Positions 47,309 to 59,797 of a stretch of DNA of 64,000 bases are shown piece after piece (position 1 is the first letter of the stretch; every line of letters starts with the position of its first letter). A program made the position numbers and the translations under genes. The stretch spans positions 31,972,690 through 32,036,689 of the forward strand of contig CM032118.1 in NCBI GenBank assembly GCA_018894105.1. The letters are read 5' to 3'. This DNA is from Jacaranda mimosifolia (lineage: Eukaryota; Streptophyta; Magnoliopsida; Lamiales; Bignoniaceae). Under the pieces are notes generated by a model. The model was not told the DNA's origin. It saw only the letters and a list, made by a program, of their open reading frames with translations, and ran no database searches.

Positions 47309-48805
47309 TTTAATTTCTTCCTTGGTAAATTTTTTTTGAATTGAGACATTTAAACTATTGCTATTAATTTTTGGTCTCCATCACTAAAATTACTAAAGAA
47401 ACAGAGAGAAAAAGAAAATGTAAAATATCTTTCTCTATTTCCTATTCTTCCCTTCAAATATCTCTCAATTACTTTTGGGCAATAATTACCAAATCAACAA
47501 CTTGCAAGTCTATCAGTTCATCTTTTAAGGTTCCTTACTCAATATGTGATATTAAAATGCTACTGCTTAAACTTTCCCATCGACATTAATCACTTACACT
47601 AAGGATTGATCAATATAGCACAAAAAGAAAATATACTGAATACTAGATGCCTAGCTCCACCTTCTGTTTCTTAAAATGCACCATAATTTTTGCGACAGAA
47701 AGTGTAACCATGAGCAACTATATTTCTTTTCTTTTGAGTTAAATAAGAAAACATTGGCAAGAAACTTGAGTTCATCCAAGATAAACAAACATTTTTTGTC
47801 ATTTAAGAAACTATAGGTCATCGACTGCAATGCCTTAAGCAAAAGTTGTCCCTAGGAGTTACTAATATAAGCAAGTACATGAAAAACATCTAGGAAAAAA
47901 AATTGGTAAAAAAGTTCTACTTACTGTAGGCCTGGATAGGTTTGAGGAAAAAAGTTAGGGGCTGCTTTCGCTTGGCGTGGGTTTTGTAAGCTAATGTGAG
48001 TTTGGGAGTGTTAGAGGGAAAATTTAGAAATGAAAATAAATATCGAACCCAACCAAAATGGGCTTTTCAAATTTTTTTGTTTTGAATTTCCCTCCCTCCC
48101 TCTCTCACAGCTTTTGTTTGTTTGAGTTGGCACTTTGACTTGGTAAATTTTCTTTCTTTTTTTCCTTCTTTAAAAATTTGGGTTAGGTTATAGGATTGTA
48201 TTTGGAGTTGGCGAGTTGCTTAATAAAATTATCGTATTTATTGGGTAACTCAAAACTCAATCAGAACCAACCTATAATTTTTTGTTACTTATTGGGTTGA
48301 CCTAGAATCAACCTAACACAATAACCCCAATCGAGACCTAATAACATCATATTAATTCATATCGTACCATCATGTTGTATTGACAATTTCTACCCATAAT
48401 CGAAACTTGGTTTGACACTTGTTCACTTCTCACAAAAAGATGTCTTAATGATGGTTGGCCTAACTTTGTCCCCTATTTGTATCATATCGACCTTAAATAA
48501 TAAAATGAAGTGATTGAGTTAGTGCTTAATTCGACATGTCGATCCTTTAGCAGCTTTTTGTTTTTTGTTCTTGCATAAATGGTCATCAGGACAGTGCTTG
48601 CATTAATAAAATGTGAGATAGAATGGTAGTTCACGGCATTAGGAAGTGTTCACATTTGCTTCTATTAGCCACTCAAGCTATTCCTCCTTCAGCTGCGAGG
48701 TATCTATTAAATTGGTGGAACCCGTGATTGTCGTACCGTCTGAAGTTGTTCAACTGCTTTCTTCACCTTTTGTTTGCCGCTAGAACAATGAACCAATGGA
48801 TGAGG
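47309..48805. other. hAT 5' flank and unassigned DNA
   Basis: There are weak frames at 47371-47589 (+) and 47651-47842 (-) without domains. Around 48240-48409 are ATTGGGTTGACC-type blocks, ending in ACAATTTCTACCCATA, which may be the other hAT end (see 26956). Nothing else was recognised. Confidence 0.35.
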
Positions 48806-49228
48806 CACTACAAAAAAATATTATATTGGTGACAAAATAATAAGTGATATTATAAAAATTGTCACGAGTGCTATGTATTAAGTGATATTAACTTTTATTT
48901 TATCAGTAGTGATATTTTTTAAGTGACAATAATTTTTATTCTGTCAAAATACAGCCCTTTAGTAGCAAAAATTAATATTTTAAATTATCATTATTAACAA
49001 TTAGTGATACCTCTATGTGGCAACTTAGTGATAATAAAAATTGTTACTATAATTTGTGATAAAATTTTTATTATTACTAAATTGTCACAATATGTATGTC
49101 ACTAATTATCAATGGTGACAATTTGAACATTATTATTGTCACTATTTAATTTGTAAAAATCATAATTAATGACAATTCTTGAATTATCACTCAAGATTTT
49201 GTCACTGACTTATCCTTCTCTTGTAGTG
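48806..49228. mobile_element. CACTA-type MITE
   Basis: It begins CACTACAAAAAAATA and ends TTCTCTTGTAGTG, and is flanked by the 3-bp duplication AGG (48803-48805 and 49229-49231). The CACTA ends and 3-bp duplication define the CACTA (En/Spm) superfamily. The 423-bp body is AT-rich with repeated TTGTCACTAA and AAGTGATATTA motifs in both directions. There is no transposase. Confidence 0.85.
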
Positions 49229-49231
49229 AGG

Positions 49232-49880
49232 CCCGAGCTTTGAAGCATCGAGTTGTACTTATAAAGATGTTAGTAATGATAATTTGTAGTTGATATAGTT
49301 GATTAAAAGAGTTTGTTAAAATTTTAAAACTAAATAAAGCATGTGGTTTATAAAATTCTAACCTTTTATTTTGGAAGTTTATAAATTAATTTTTAAACTT
49401 CTATTTAAAACATTTTATAACATTTAATAAGCTTGCAAATATCTTATAAAATGTTTTAAGGAAATTATAAGGTTACTAGATACCATCTAAATAAATTCTA
49501 GCATTATAGTAATATAGATATAAAATTAGGCAATAATCCTATAAATAAGATATATAAATATTTACAATTTAATAAAAAAACTAAATATAGAGCCTAGAGA
49601 ATGATACTTTCGAACATATAAGATTAAGAGATGAGGTTTTAATTTGGAAAAGTGTTACTCTGTGAAAGGGTTGAGATCTGCAGAAAAAGCAGTAAAGAAA
49701 ATAAAATTACCCAAATGCAACAGAAAAACAAAATAAATTATTTTCTCTATTGGTTTTACTCAACCTCAATTTTTAAAAATTAAACTTAAAATCTCATATC
49801 ATCAATTTTTATTTCAGAACATTGCTCATTTTTAATATCATTATTAAATTATAAGTATTTATGTATGTATTTATTTGATG
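49232..49880. other. AT-rich intergenic DNA
   Basis: No gene or bounded repeat was seen. Between 49320 and 49480 are several TTATAAAATTTT-like blocks resembling 18170-18240, perhaps an old dispersed repeat. Confidence 0.4.
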
Positions 49881-49888
49881 CTTATAAC

Positions 49889-50257
49889 TAGGGGTGCAAT
49901 CAAGCTAAGATGAGCCGAGTTTGAGCAAAATTTTTGAGTTCGAGCTTAAAATATATATTTTAGGCTTGAGCTCAGCTTAGCTCGATAAGGCTCAAATTTA
50001 CAAATTTGTAAAAAACTACAGGCTCGAGTTCGAGTTTGAGCTTGAACTCAAAATAAAAAAATAATAATATAATATATATTTATTAATAAAATAAAAAATA
50101 AAATTTAATTATATACTAGCTCGTGAGCCTCGAGTCTAGATATAGACGGTTCGAGATTGACTGGAATTAGAGCTTGAACTAAATTCAGCTCGACTCAAGC
50201 TCAAACTGTTTCAAACTTAAGTCGAATTAGCTCGAACTCGGCTCATTTGCACTCCTA
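49889..50257. mobile_element. hAT-type MITE
   Basis: Perfect 8-bp duplication CTTATAAC (49881-49888 and 50258-50265). The ends TAGGGGTGCAA and, reversed, TAGGAGTGCAA differ at one base. Subterminal GAGTTCGAGCTT and CTCGAACTCGGCTC repeats make long imperfect inverted arms. The 369-bp element is a relative of 34633-35048. Confidence 0.9.
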
Positions 50258-50343
50258 CTTATAACAAAATTTGATACCAAAAGCATTTTTACCTTTGTTT
50301 TCAATAATTATAATTATTTTTGAGGACTGCCGCACAAATATTA

Positions 50344-50426
50344 TGGGCCAAAAGTTGTATATGATAATCATTTAATATATATCTTAAGCCTGCATGGTCT
50401 AGGGCCTCTAGGCCCATGTCGGCCCA
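50344..50426. promoter_or_regulatory. Three site II (TGGGCC/GGCCCA) motifs upstream of DEK
   Basis: TGGGCC lies at 50344-50349 and GGCCCA at 50411-50416 and 50421-50426. Such motifs bind TCP factors and are common in promoters of growth-related plant genes. The position, 150-230 bp above the likely TATA box, fits. Regulation is inferred. Confidence 0.5.
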
Positions 50427-50566
50427 ACAAACCAGGCAGCCTGCAGCCTGCAGCCTGCATCCAGCTAATTCTGTCAGTCAACGGTAGCCGGATCAGCTTA
50501 CAAAAGCAAATTCAAACGAATATGAAATCTAGTCCGTCCATTATATACGCCCATTGATCTCAGCCG

Positions 50567-50574
50567 TATATAAG
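50567..50574 (+). promoter_or_regulatory. Candidate TATA box of the DEK gene
   Basis: TATATAAG in the context GCCGTATATAAGTGTCC, about 260 bp before the first intron's donor. No other TATA-like site lies between it and the leader. Confidence 0.45.
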
Positions 50575-50599
50575 TGTCCTGTTTCACAATTCCGCCCAG

Positions 50600-51446
50600 T
50601 GTCTGGCTCCGGGATCCGACACAAGCATTAAACTGGATTTAAAATCTGAATTTGAAGTCCGCAATATAAAAACCGAGTCCAAAAAGTGAACCCACCACGC
50701 TGAGGTTCAAAACAGAAATTTAGAGAGAGAGAGAGAGAGAGAGAGAAGAAACCGATAAAATCGTTTCAGTGTGAGAGTGAGCTTCGAAAGGAGCTCTTAA
50801 ATCTTGAAATTGAGCCCTCTAATCTTTGTAAGTTTCAATTTTTTCCACTTCCTCTTTATTATTTTTCACTTTTGGGAACTTTACTATATTTGTTGTTCAC
50901 TTCATAGCGATTTTAATGCTAAATTTAGTATCTTTGTACGTTAGGGTTTTGTATTTTTTGAGAATTTTTAAATTGCTTGTTATGTTTTGCACATTTTTCA
51001 TGTTAAATGTAGGTTTTTATTGTCCGTTTTAATGAGCTAATGACTGCGGTAGTGATCCTGTAGATCTTATTAGGGCACGTAGAATCTCGTTGTGTCTGGG
51101 TATGCATTTCTTTCGCTATCTGCGCTGTATTTGGGTGAGAGCTTTTGTAAAGTTGAGCGGATTTCTAATCCCAATTGTCAGTTTGTTATGTTTTCCTGTT
51201 CATATCTGGCAGCCTATATATTCCCTTTGTTTGTAAATTTTCTGTTTAGATTCTCCAAGTATATGCATGTTAGGTCGGCTTTTTGTTTCAATGCGTCTAA
51301 TGTCACACTTGTTCTTAATCTTCTTTTCTTATTAGCATTTTTATTTTTCAATCATTGTTATTATCTTTATGAATTTTTCTTAAAGTGTGCACTGTGTCAG
51401 GAAAAAAAGGGTTTTTCTGAACTCCCACACTTCAGTTTTAGCTGTT
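50600..51446 (+). other. DEK 5' UTR with leader intron and (GA)n
   Basis: A purine-rich leader holds a (GA)n run at 50719-50745. A GT-AG intron runs from 50828 (GTAAGT) to about 51435 (TTCAG), just before the ATG at 51447. The intron is T-rich. Leader introns often raise expression of plant genes; that effect is not shown here. Confidence 0.65.
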
Positions 51447-54400
51447 ATGGGTGAGGGAGATGTGGTGTCCGAGAAGCCCGAGTCTGTGGCTAATGGGAAT
51501 GCCGAGGTGGAGAATAAGGTCGAAGGAGGGAAAAAGGCTGAGGTGGATGAAAAGACAGAGGCCCTGACAGATAAACAAGGGGAGCGGCATGTTGGAGTAA
51601 AGCAAATGGAAGAAGATAAAAGAGAGGACGAAGATAAAAGAGATGATGAGAAAGTTGAGGCTCAGGATATGGATGTTGACAAAGAAGAAGTTTGCAAAAG
51701 CAAGGAAATTGATGAAAAGGTGGAGAATGAAATGGTTTCCAAAGAAGAAGGAAAGGAAGAAATCAAAGCAGATAAAAAAAAGCAAGAAACTGCAGGAGAA
51801 GTACAAAAGGAGGAAACCAAGGTTGAGGAAATGGAGGAAGACACTGATGAGAAAACCAAGGATACAGCCGAAGATAAGGTTGAAGAAGAGGTTGATGGAG
51901 CAAAAGAGGAGGAAGAAAATCCGGAGGAGCCTAGCAAAGAGAAAGGATCAAAGAAACGTCCGAGAACAAAGAGTAATGCTGGTAAGAAAGACAAAAGTAA
52001 TAAAAAGGATAGTGAAGAGAAGAAAGAGAAAGAACTGAAAACCCCAACAGGGAAAAAGACAAAAGAGCCTAAAACCTCAGTAGATAAAAAGGAGAAGGAG
52101 CCGAAAACTCCTGCAGCTTCCACAATTGAACGCCCTGTACGTGAACGGAAATCTGTGGAAAGGTTGGTTGCCACAATTGAGAAGGACTCTGCTAAGGAGT
52201 TCCATATTGAAAAGGTGCGACCTCTTAAGTCTTAAATTTGGTGTCTTCAACCTGGCTAAAGTTCTACTGGCTGTACTGTATGAAATCAAATGGCTTTTTA
52301 TTGTAGATTTACTTTATGACATATCAGTGTTTGCTTGCAGGGTCGTGGAACTGCACTAAAAGATATCCCAAATGGTATATTTCTTAACAATTCAGTTGCC
52401 TATATATCATGCATGCTAGCACATCATTTTTCAGATTTTGTTTCGCAGTGTGCGATGAGAGATGCATTATTCTGATGTATTTTTTTCCCCCTGAATTTCC
52501 TTGTATATTTTCTCTCTTTAATTGAACTGCATGATTAGCAAAATTAAGTTTTGGGGATTCATACAACTTCTGTGAGGATGGGTCCTACAATGTTTCTTTT
52601 ATTTTACGTATGCCAAAAACGTTGTTATGATATTGTAAAATGTGGATTTTGTGCTTACTCTTTCTGAGTGACAACAGGATTTATTTGTTATTTTTTGTCC
52701 CTGCCACCAACTAGAAGGAATTTCTTTTTGAGTCCCACTTAGCCATATTGAGTATTGCTTGCTTTTAGTCAAGTGGATTTGGATTGCAAGGACCTGTAGC
52801 TATTTTCTGTCAATAGAGCATCGCCACTTGGAGTTGAATACGTTTGCCGTTCCACCTCTTCAACTGTTCAAGGACCTGTAGCTATTCTTCTTGCTTGTTT
52901 GTGTATGTGGGGGTTTATTTACTGCATCAAATAACAACCATATTGTCATGTAGTAGCAAGACACACCAGCGTGGTTCTTACTGCCATTGGCTAGAACAGA
53001 AGAGTGAACAATGAACTAAAGATCTGGCAACAAATGTGGTGTTCCTCCAATAGCTGAGTGCATGTACTAAATTAAAATTTAAAGGGTCAAGGTTGGGATG
53101 TTTAGCAAGGAAATTCTTTTGGTTCTCTTTTGGGTGATTGTGATGTTGTGAGCCTCACGCAAGGCTTGCCACTTCTTATGCTGCACTCTGTCTCTGTGTG
53201 TTCATGTGTACTGGCAGCTATTATTATTATTATTTTTCTTTTTGGGGAAATGGGCAATGCTGAAGCTGTAAACATGATTTGCACACACGCACATTCTCAT
53301 TGAAAATACTTTTATATATATGCATATAATGTGTGTGTATGTATGGAAACATATATATATATATATATAAGAAGCATATGTGCGTGTGACATATGAAGAA
53401 GTCTAGTGTTATTTTTAAGTTTAAAAATTTGCTCATCTCACTCGCTGTTTTAAGTACTGCCAATTGCTTGTGATTCTCTATCTGATTCTGCTCTTGCAAT
53501 TTGATTAGGAGTTTTTCATATTATGGTGCCTCTTTTTTTTAAATGATGTCCAGCTGTGCAGCTGTATGAAAGGATTTGGTCTTATTTCTGAACCACATTT
53601 TTATTTCAGTGGCATATAAGTTGTCAAGAAAGAAGACTGAAGATACTTTCAAGTTGCTGCATACTATTCTTTTTGGAAGGAGAGGAAAGGTAACACTTTA
53701 TAGTTCTTATTCCTCGCTCATTCTAGGTTAGGTTTCATATCACTTAGTTCCGTGGGTGTCCCTCTCATATTATTACTACTCAGATTTATCCTCTTGGAAT
53801 AGTCCTATTTCACAATTATAGCTTAAGGTATATATCCCTCAGGCACTGCATTTTAAGCTTCTTATACTTGGGAGTTAGAAAGCATATTTCTACTAGTGGT
53901 TATGTTGCTTTCCCAACTTCTTGCGGAATTATTATTCTCAAATGGTGTTTTCAAGAATTCGTTCTGAAGTTTGGTGTTGCCACCAGAGTAAATATATTCA
54001 TTATCGACAATAATTCGTACTCTCAGATAAAAATCACATTTTGAAAATTTGGCTGTCAAAAATTGTTTTTTGTTATTGTGGGTGTTGTTGAAATTTGAGT
54101 TGTATTCAATGTTATTCTTCCATGTTTGACAAATGCTGCAAATTGCTTTAAAATATATTGGTAAATTTAATGCCTTGCATTCGATATGAATTTGCAGTAA
54201 TTATAAAAATGTTGGTATGTGGTAGTTGGCTGAACTTTATTGCCTCTCTTGACAAATTCTGTATTATTTCTGTGTTCTTATGCTTGTCTGAGTTCCAGGC
54301 TGCTCAAGTCAAGAACAACATATCAAGATTCTCTGGATTTGTTTGGCATGATAATGAGGTAAAGTAGAAACTTAATAGTGAGTTCTCTTTGAATTATAGA

Positions 54401-57400
54401 TTTCTCTTCTGCCTTGGAACATTTAGAGCTTTATGTGCTCCGGATGAACAATTTATCAGGAAAAGCAAATGATAAAAGTCAAAGAAAAACTTGACAAGTG
54501 CGTGAAGGAGAAACTTGTGGAGTTCTGTGATGTTCTTGATATACCAATCTCCAAGGCTAATACGAGGAAGGTATGCTTGTATCTCTCAACACCAACCTAA
54601 GGGTGCAGAGTTTTAACTTGTTTAAACTGTTTTGTTCATGCCCTTAACAGGAATATTTACTCTCGATTAATGCTCATTTCTTGACTAAATATTCTGCTTT
54701 CAAGACTCATTAATGCCCTCTTATAAATCCTTCAGTATCTTGGCAAACCATGAAACGTAGTATTGATGAGCTACACAGCATCTTTACTGCATTGGTTTCT
54801 GATTGAATTCTAAATTTCCACTATTTTGTTATCAGGAAGATATTATTGCTAAGTTGATAGATTTTTTGGTGGCACCTCATGCAACTACCTCTGAATTACT
54901 TGCTGAAAAGGAGCAGGTTCTGTACTGAGTTAAAGTTATTTATTCATTATTTATTTTTGGCTCTAACTTCTTCCAGCACTTATTCACTAACTGCATGTAA
55001 AATGACCAGTCAAGTAAGGGCAAAAAGAGAAAGAGGGCAAGTAAATCAGCATCTGGTAGTACTACGCCACCAAAAGGCTTAGCTAAGGTACCTTTTCTAT
55101 GGTTATTTGAATTTTTTGTTCTTTGAAGTTTCTCTTGAAGGTTGATTCTGTTCAGTTAAAGCTAGAATTATTGCTGGATATGCTCCGACTATCTTTTAAA
55201 CAATTATTAGAACAATTATGGCATCGTCTCATGTATTATATGCAATTGATGTGAGTTAATCATTTCATAAAATAAATCAGTTGTTTCACCTTGGGGTCTT
55301 GCTTTGTGCTACGCTAACATTTGATTTTATTGACTTGGGGCATGAGAGGGAGGTAAACAGGCAATTGCCTTCTGTGTCTGAAAGATTATCAAATTCACGC
55401 TTGAGGCATACATGACAGCAACTGCATAAATACATTTCATGTCATTGTGTAAACTTGCATGAATGCACAGAGGGAAGGCATGTTGTGCTGAGGCATTGTT
55501 GGGTACTCTTTGAAGTGTGCGACTGTGGTTCTAAATCAGGCAGTGAATTTGGGGTTCTCAAAATTTTGCTTCTGATGTAGATTGAGTAATTTTTTATTTT
55601 TATTTTTTTTAAAGTATCCCTTCTACACTATTTGATGTTCTGCTAATTTCAACCTTAGATGCTGTGGGTGGTTTCTAACATACATCTCAAAGGTTGCTTG
55701 AGGTTTTAATCTGGTAGGCAAATTCCCTAGAAGACTCTAAGCCAAAATAAAGAAATATATAAAGAAAAAGAGAAATAAACTGACTGAAACAATAAGAGCT
55801 ATAAAGAAAAATAGAAATAAGCTGATTGAAACAATATGTGGATAGCCTCTGTGCATTTGTAAATGGAGGCCGAGCTGTGAACTTGGATTGAAGAAAAGAA
55901 ACCAAAGTGACATACAATTTTTAAGTACTTGTGTGAAACTGTACTGGTGAAAATTCTTTATACCTGTATCATTTCACCAATATTATGTGTGCTATTCTCA
56001 GAGTCGAAAGAAAACTGAGGCTGCATCTAAAAAGGGTGGAGAGACAAAAAGCATGCCACCTGAGTCAGAAGATGAGTCTGGAGAGGAGAAAGAGGCAGCA
56101 CATGAAGAGGAAGATGCAAATGGTATTCCAGAAAGATCAGAGGATGAGATGTCTGAACAAGCTGGAAGTGAGGAGAAAAAAAGTGAATCTGAAGAGGAAT
56201 CTGATGATGACAAAGGAAAAGAGAAGCGAGGATCAGCAAAGTCCTCTGCAAAGAAAGGATCTGCTGGAAAGGCGAAAAGCAAGAAAGAAATAATCTCTAA
56301 GAAGGCCAGCCCTCCACCCAAAAAAGCACCCGCAAAATCACCGCCAAGTCGCTCAAAGAACAATAATGATACGACTTCAAAGAAGTCTTCTAGTAAGAAG
56401 AAAGATGAATCGATCAAGAAGCCACCAACTCCAAAGAAGTCAGCATCAAAGGAGAGCACTGGTGAGAATTGTAGTTTTTCTCATTTTATCAACTGTGTGC
56501 TGTGGATAAGAGATTTGAACTGGCTGTTTTATCATAGTAGATTCGTCAAAATAGTCCCCTGTTATTTTGCATTTCTTTAATGAGAATCACTCTTCTGAAG
56601 TTTGTTTCTGTTCATATGCAGGGAAGAAAGTTCTGAAAGTGAAAGATAAGCTCAAGGAGGAGAAATTAAAGCCAAGCGATGACGAGCTCAGAAATGCAAT
56701 TTGTGAAATACTTAAAGAGGTCGACTTCAATACGGTTAGTTCCCGATCTCTCTTCTTCTATGTTTCTGCATCATTGAAGAGAGGTAATGGGAAAATATTT
56801 GCTTGTTTCTTATATTTTTATGCTCTCTATTAAGGCCTATGCCCATGGAAAAAACAATTATCTTCTGAATCTGTGGTATAACTAGGAATCTGGTTTCTAT
56901 TCAGCCATGTATAATCTGGAGCTCTTTCTGGAGTCATTACTTGTTGTGGTTGACTATGGACTTAGTCTTTCCCAGAGTTCAAAGTGTGAATGTCTTTTAT
57001 TCTGTTTTTAACACACCTGATATACTTGACATTTTGCAGGCTACCTTCACTGACATTCTGAAGCTACTTGGTGAGTTCTCCTTAATTTTTATCTTCATGA
57101 CCTCGATGTCTCCATTGGACTACGAATTTCTATTTCACTCTTCCTTCATGTACCTCTGTTTCCTCCCTTCTGTTCAAATCTGATAGCTGGTTCAGGGCAG
57201 GGGGTTGGCCTAGTTAGAACATGTGAATGAACCCTTCTGTGCCACTAAGCTAATCATGCTGTTTTCCACGATGGTGGAAGTTAAATTTCATGGTCAATCC
57301 TCATTGCTATTTCAGCCAAGCGGTTCAACACGGATTTGACGCCTAGAAAATCATCAATAAAGCTCATGATTCAGGATGAACTCACAAAACTAGCTGACGC

Positions 57401-57482
57401 TGATGAGGCGGATGATGAAGAGGATGAAGGTGATGTTGAGAAGAATCAGAAAAAGTCATCCACCCAAGGTGTTAAGGCCTAA
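51447..57482 (+). CDS. DEK: DEK domain-containing chromatin protein, 660 residues, 11 coding exons
   Basis: Coding exons: 51447-52214, 52341-52374, 53610-53689, 54299-54358, 54460-54570, 54836-54916, 55010-55087, 56002-56461, 56622-56734, 57040-57070 and 57316-57482 (TAA). All introns are GT-AG and phases agree. Residues 1-240 are a Lys/Glu-rich acidic arm. A basic stretch (ERPVRERKSVERLV) then leads into the folded SAF/SAP-box region, residues about 240-400 (TFKLLHTILFGRRGK, FSGFVWHDNE, KLVEFCDVLDIPISKANTRK, EDIIAKLIDFLV). A Ser/Lys-rich linker carries nuclear-type basic runs such as KGKKRKRAS. The C-terminus is a DEK_C domain (SDDELRNAICEILKEVDFNT, ATFTDILKLLAKRF, KLMIQDELTKLA). DEK proteins bind DNA and histones and shape chromatin. 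Arabidopsis DEK3/DEK4 are the closest type I recall. The start is the first ATG after the leader intron. Confidence 0.93.
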
Positions 57483-59797
57483 GAGCCCTGCTGGAAGATG
57501 CTACATGGAGACTTGTGTACACTATATCCTTACTATCTAGAGCTTCATTTTCTTTCTCGTAATTTATGTTGGTCCTGCTCCTCTGTAGAGTTATATTCCT
57601 CCTCCTAGAGTTAAGCCAGCTGTAATTTAATGTTAGTGTTATTACTGGCCAACTCTTCTTCTGTAGTGATTTGTAGAAGTGACTGCTGCAGCTGCTTGCT
57701 TGTGTACACACAGACAATAGTAGTAGATTTTCTGTTTCATTCCCATGTACTGACCCTTGAATAGGAGATAAGTATTATGACTTTTTACTCACTGTAGACC
57801 CCGATTAAATCTCTTGGTATGTTATCTGTTTGGAAAACTGGCAATGGATGAACTTCCTCCTCCTCGTCTTATTCCTTTTCGTTGTGAGTTTGGCGTCTTT
57901 CATTTTTTCCTCCTTGTGTGGCATTGTGAGTTTTGGGTGAGAATGGAAATGAGTAGGGCTGATTGAGTTACCTCCCATGTTACTGATGTTTTTCTGCTTT
58001 TTAGCTTGTACGCCAGATCTGATACTCGTATGGCCCCAAGAAACCCCATTCAATGGGTCACTCAACGAGTTTGCTGGGACTACTGGACCTTTTAATGATT
58101 CATTTAATATATATTGTGCTAATTTCCTATTTAGGTTGCTGTGTAGATTGAGAATAATTGGATTGTAATATTGTATGGTTTATCTATTACAATACCTGCG
58201 AGTGGCTGCGAATGGATCTTCTAGTGATGTTCTTGGTACCTGTTTTTTTCGAACAACCAACAGTATTTGTCGCAATTTCAGAATCCATAATCAGCAATTG
58301 AGTAGAGAGAGAACCAAATCAAATAATACTTTGTAGACATATGGCAGGTGTCCGATCTTCTCCCATAGCGTTTGTTGGTGGCAGCCTAGTCGGTACTAAA
58401 TTATTGATTATTGTTTATTAGAAACAAATAAGTGGAGCACCCACTCTGAATGCTACTTAATTAATGTACAAAGTGCGTCCTTAGAAAATTATAACCTCAA
58501 ACACTAATTTAACGTCCAAAGTGCAACCCTAGAAAATTATACTAGGTTGGCGTCCACGTGTGTTAGAAAGCCAATCTAGTGGAGCTGCTGCACAAGCCAC
58601 CAATGCATTAGTCGTAAATTAACTATTATTAGTTTGGAGTGCTATACTTCGTTCGGTACACTCATCGACCTACCTTTTTTTTTCTTTTTAAATTGAGAAG
58701 GTCAAAAAGTTGTCAATTATCATACTTAGATCTTAAATTTTCTTAAAATTCATTAATAAATATTACTAATTAAGTCATTCATAAGAATAATAGAAACTAT
58801 TATATAGATAAGCTAAAAATGAGTGTTACGAATACTAGGTATATTCCAGTTGTAGCACTACAAAATTTGGAGAAACCACCTTGAATATGAGTTATGTAAA
58901 GTGGTTTTTAACCCACGGACATAAATCTCATATATAATATGTGAAGTCAAGAATTTAGATATGATGAATTTTTGATATATGCGTGTAAATATAATTTTTT
59001 TTTTTTTTTTTTAAGTCCGAACGCTATCAAATTATTTCCAGTACTTGGGTTACTTGAGTTTTGCAGAGTCATTATCGGAATACAAGAAACCCAACATGAA
59101 TATGATTTTAGGATTGTGCTAAGCCGCCGAAGACTAATTAAGATGCTGAAATTTCATCTAAACCTTGAGTTTCAAGGAACAGATTAAAAAGGAAAAGTAT
59201 TGAAAACCTTTTAGTGGTAAACGGGTTTGTCGTTGTCGATAAAAAAAATACGTGAAAGCCATTGCTACAAGCGAAAATATTTTCTCAGAATTTCCCTAAT
59301 AAAAGTCCAAATTCGATGGAATTACCGAATTAGCCAAATTTGGCCGGGCAGATTTTAAGCGAGCGAGGGCCTACATAATTATTAAGAAACCCATTACCGA
59401 AAAGCTGTTGCCCAATTTTTCGGCCGACAGAGCTACGGACTTTTCACTTGAACCTCATCAAGTTCTAAAAATCTTTGAATCACACTTGACATAAATGCTC
59501 CAAAACAATTACTTTAAAAATAAAATAAAATAAACGCAATAATGATCAGGAAGAAATTTTCCTTAACCACAAAGACAGAAGAAAAAATTGGGGGAAAAAA
59601 AAAAAAAAAAGCATCTATTGTTATTTACAAAATCAAACTCATACATACACATACACATAGAGCTCGGAATATTTAAATATATAGAACTACATAGTGTATT
59701 TGAATATATATTAAGTCTCGATCATCATCACCACCACTACCACCACCACCAATCAATCTAATTAATAATTCATCAACATGTGGCAAGTAAAGTCAAG
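57483..59797. other. 3' flanks of DEK and NF-YB genes, intergenic
   Basis: Two convergent 3' UTRs are expected at the edges. A T-rich run lies at 58997-59012. (CAC/CAT)-rich sequence at 59725-59752 and an A-run at 59597-59612 lie in the probable NF-YB 3' UTR. No further gene was seen. Confidence 0.5.

Noticed and set aside
51438..52174. Long minus-strand frames rich in Ser/Phe opposite the first DEK coding exon
   Set aside because: They are mirror images of the Lys/Glu-rich DEK exon (GAA/AAG read backwards gives TTC/CTT), so they are not independent genes.
55998..56459. 153-codon minus-strand frame opposite DEK exon 56002-56461
   Set aside because: Shadow of the Ser/Lys/Glu-rich coding exon; no domain.
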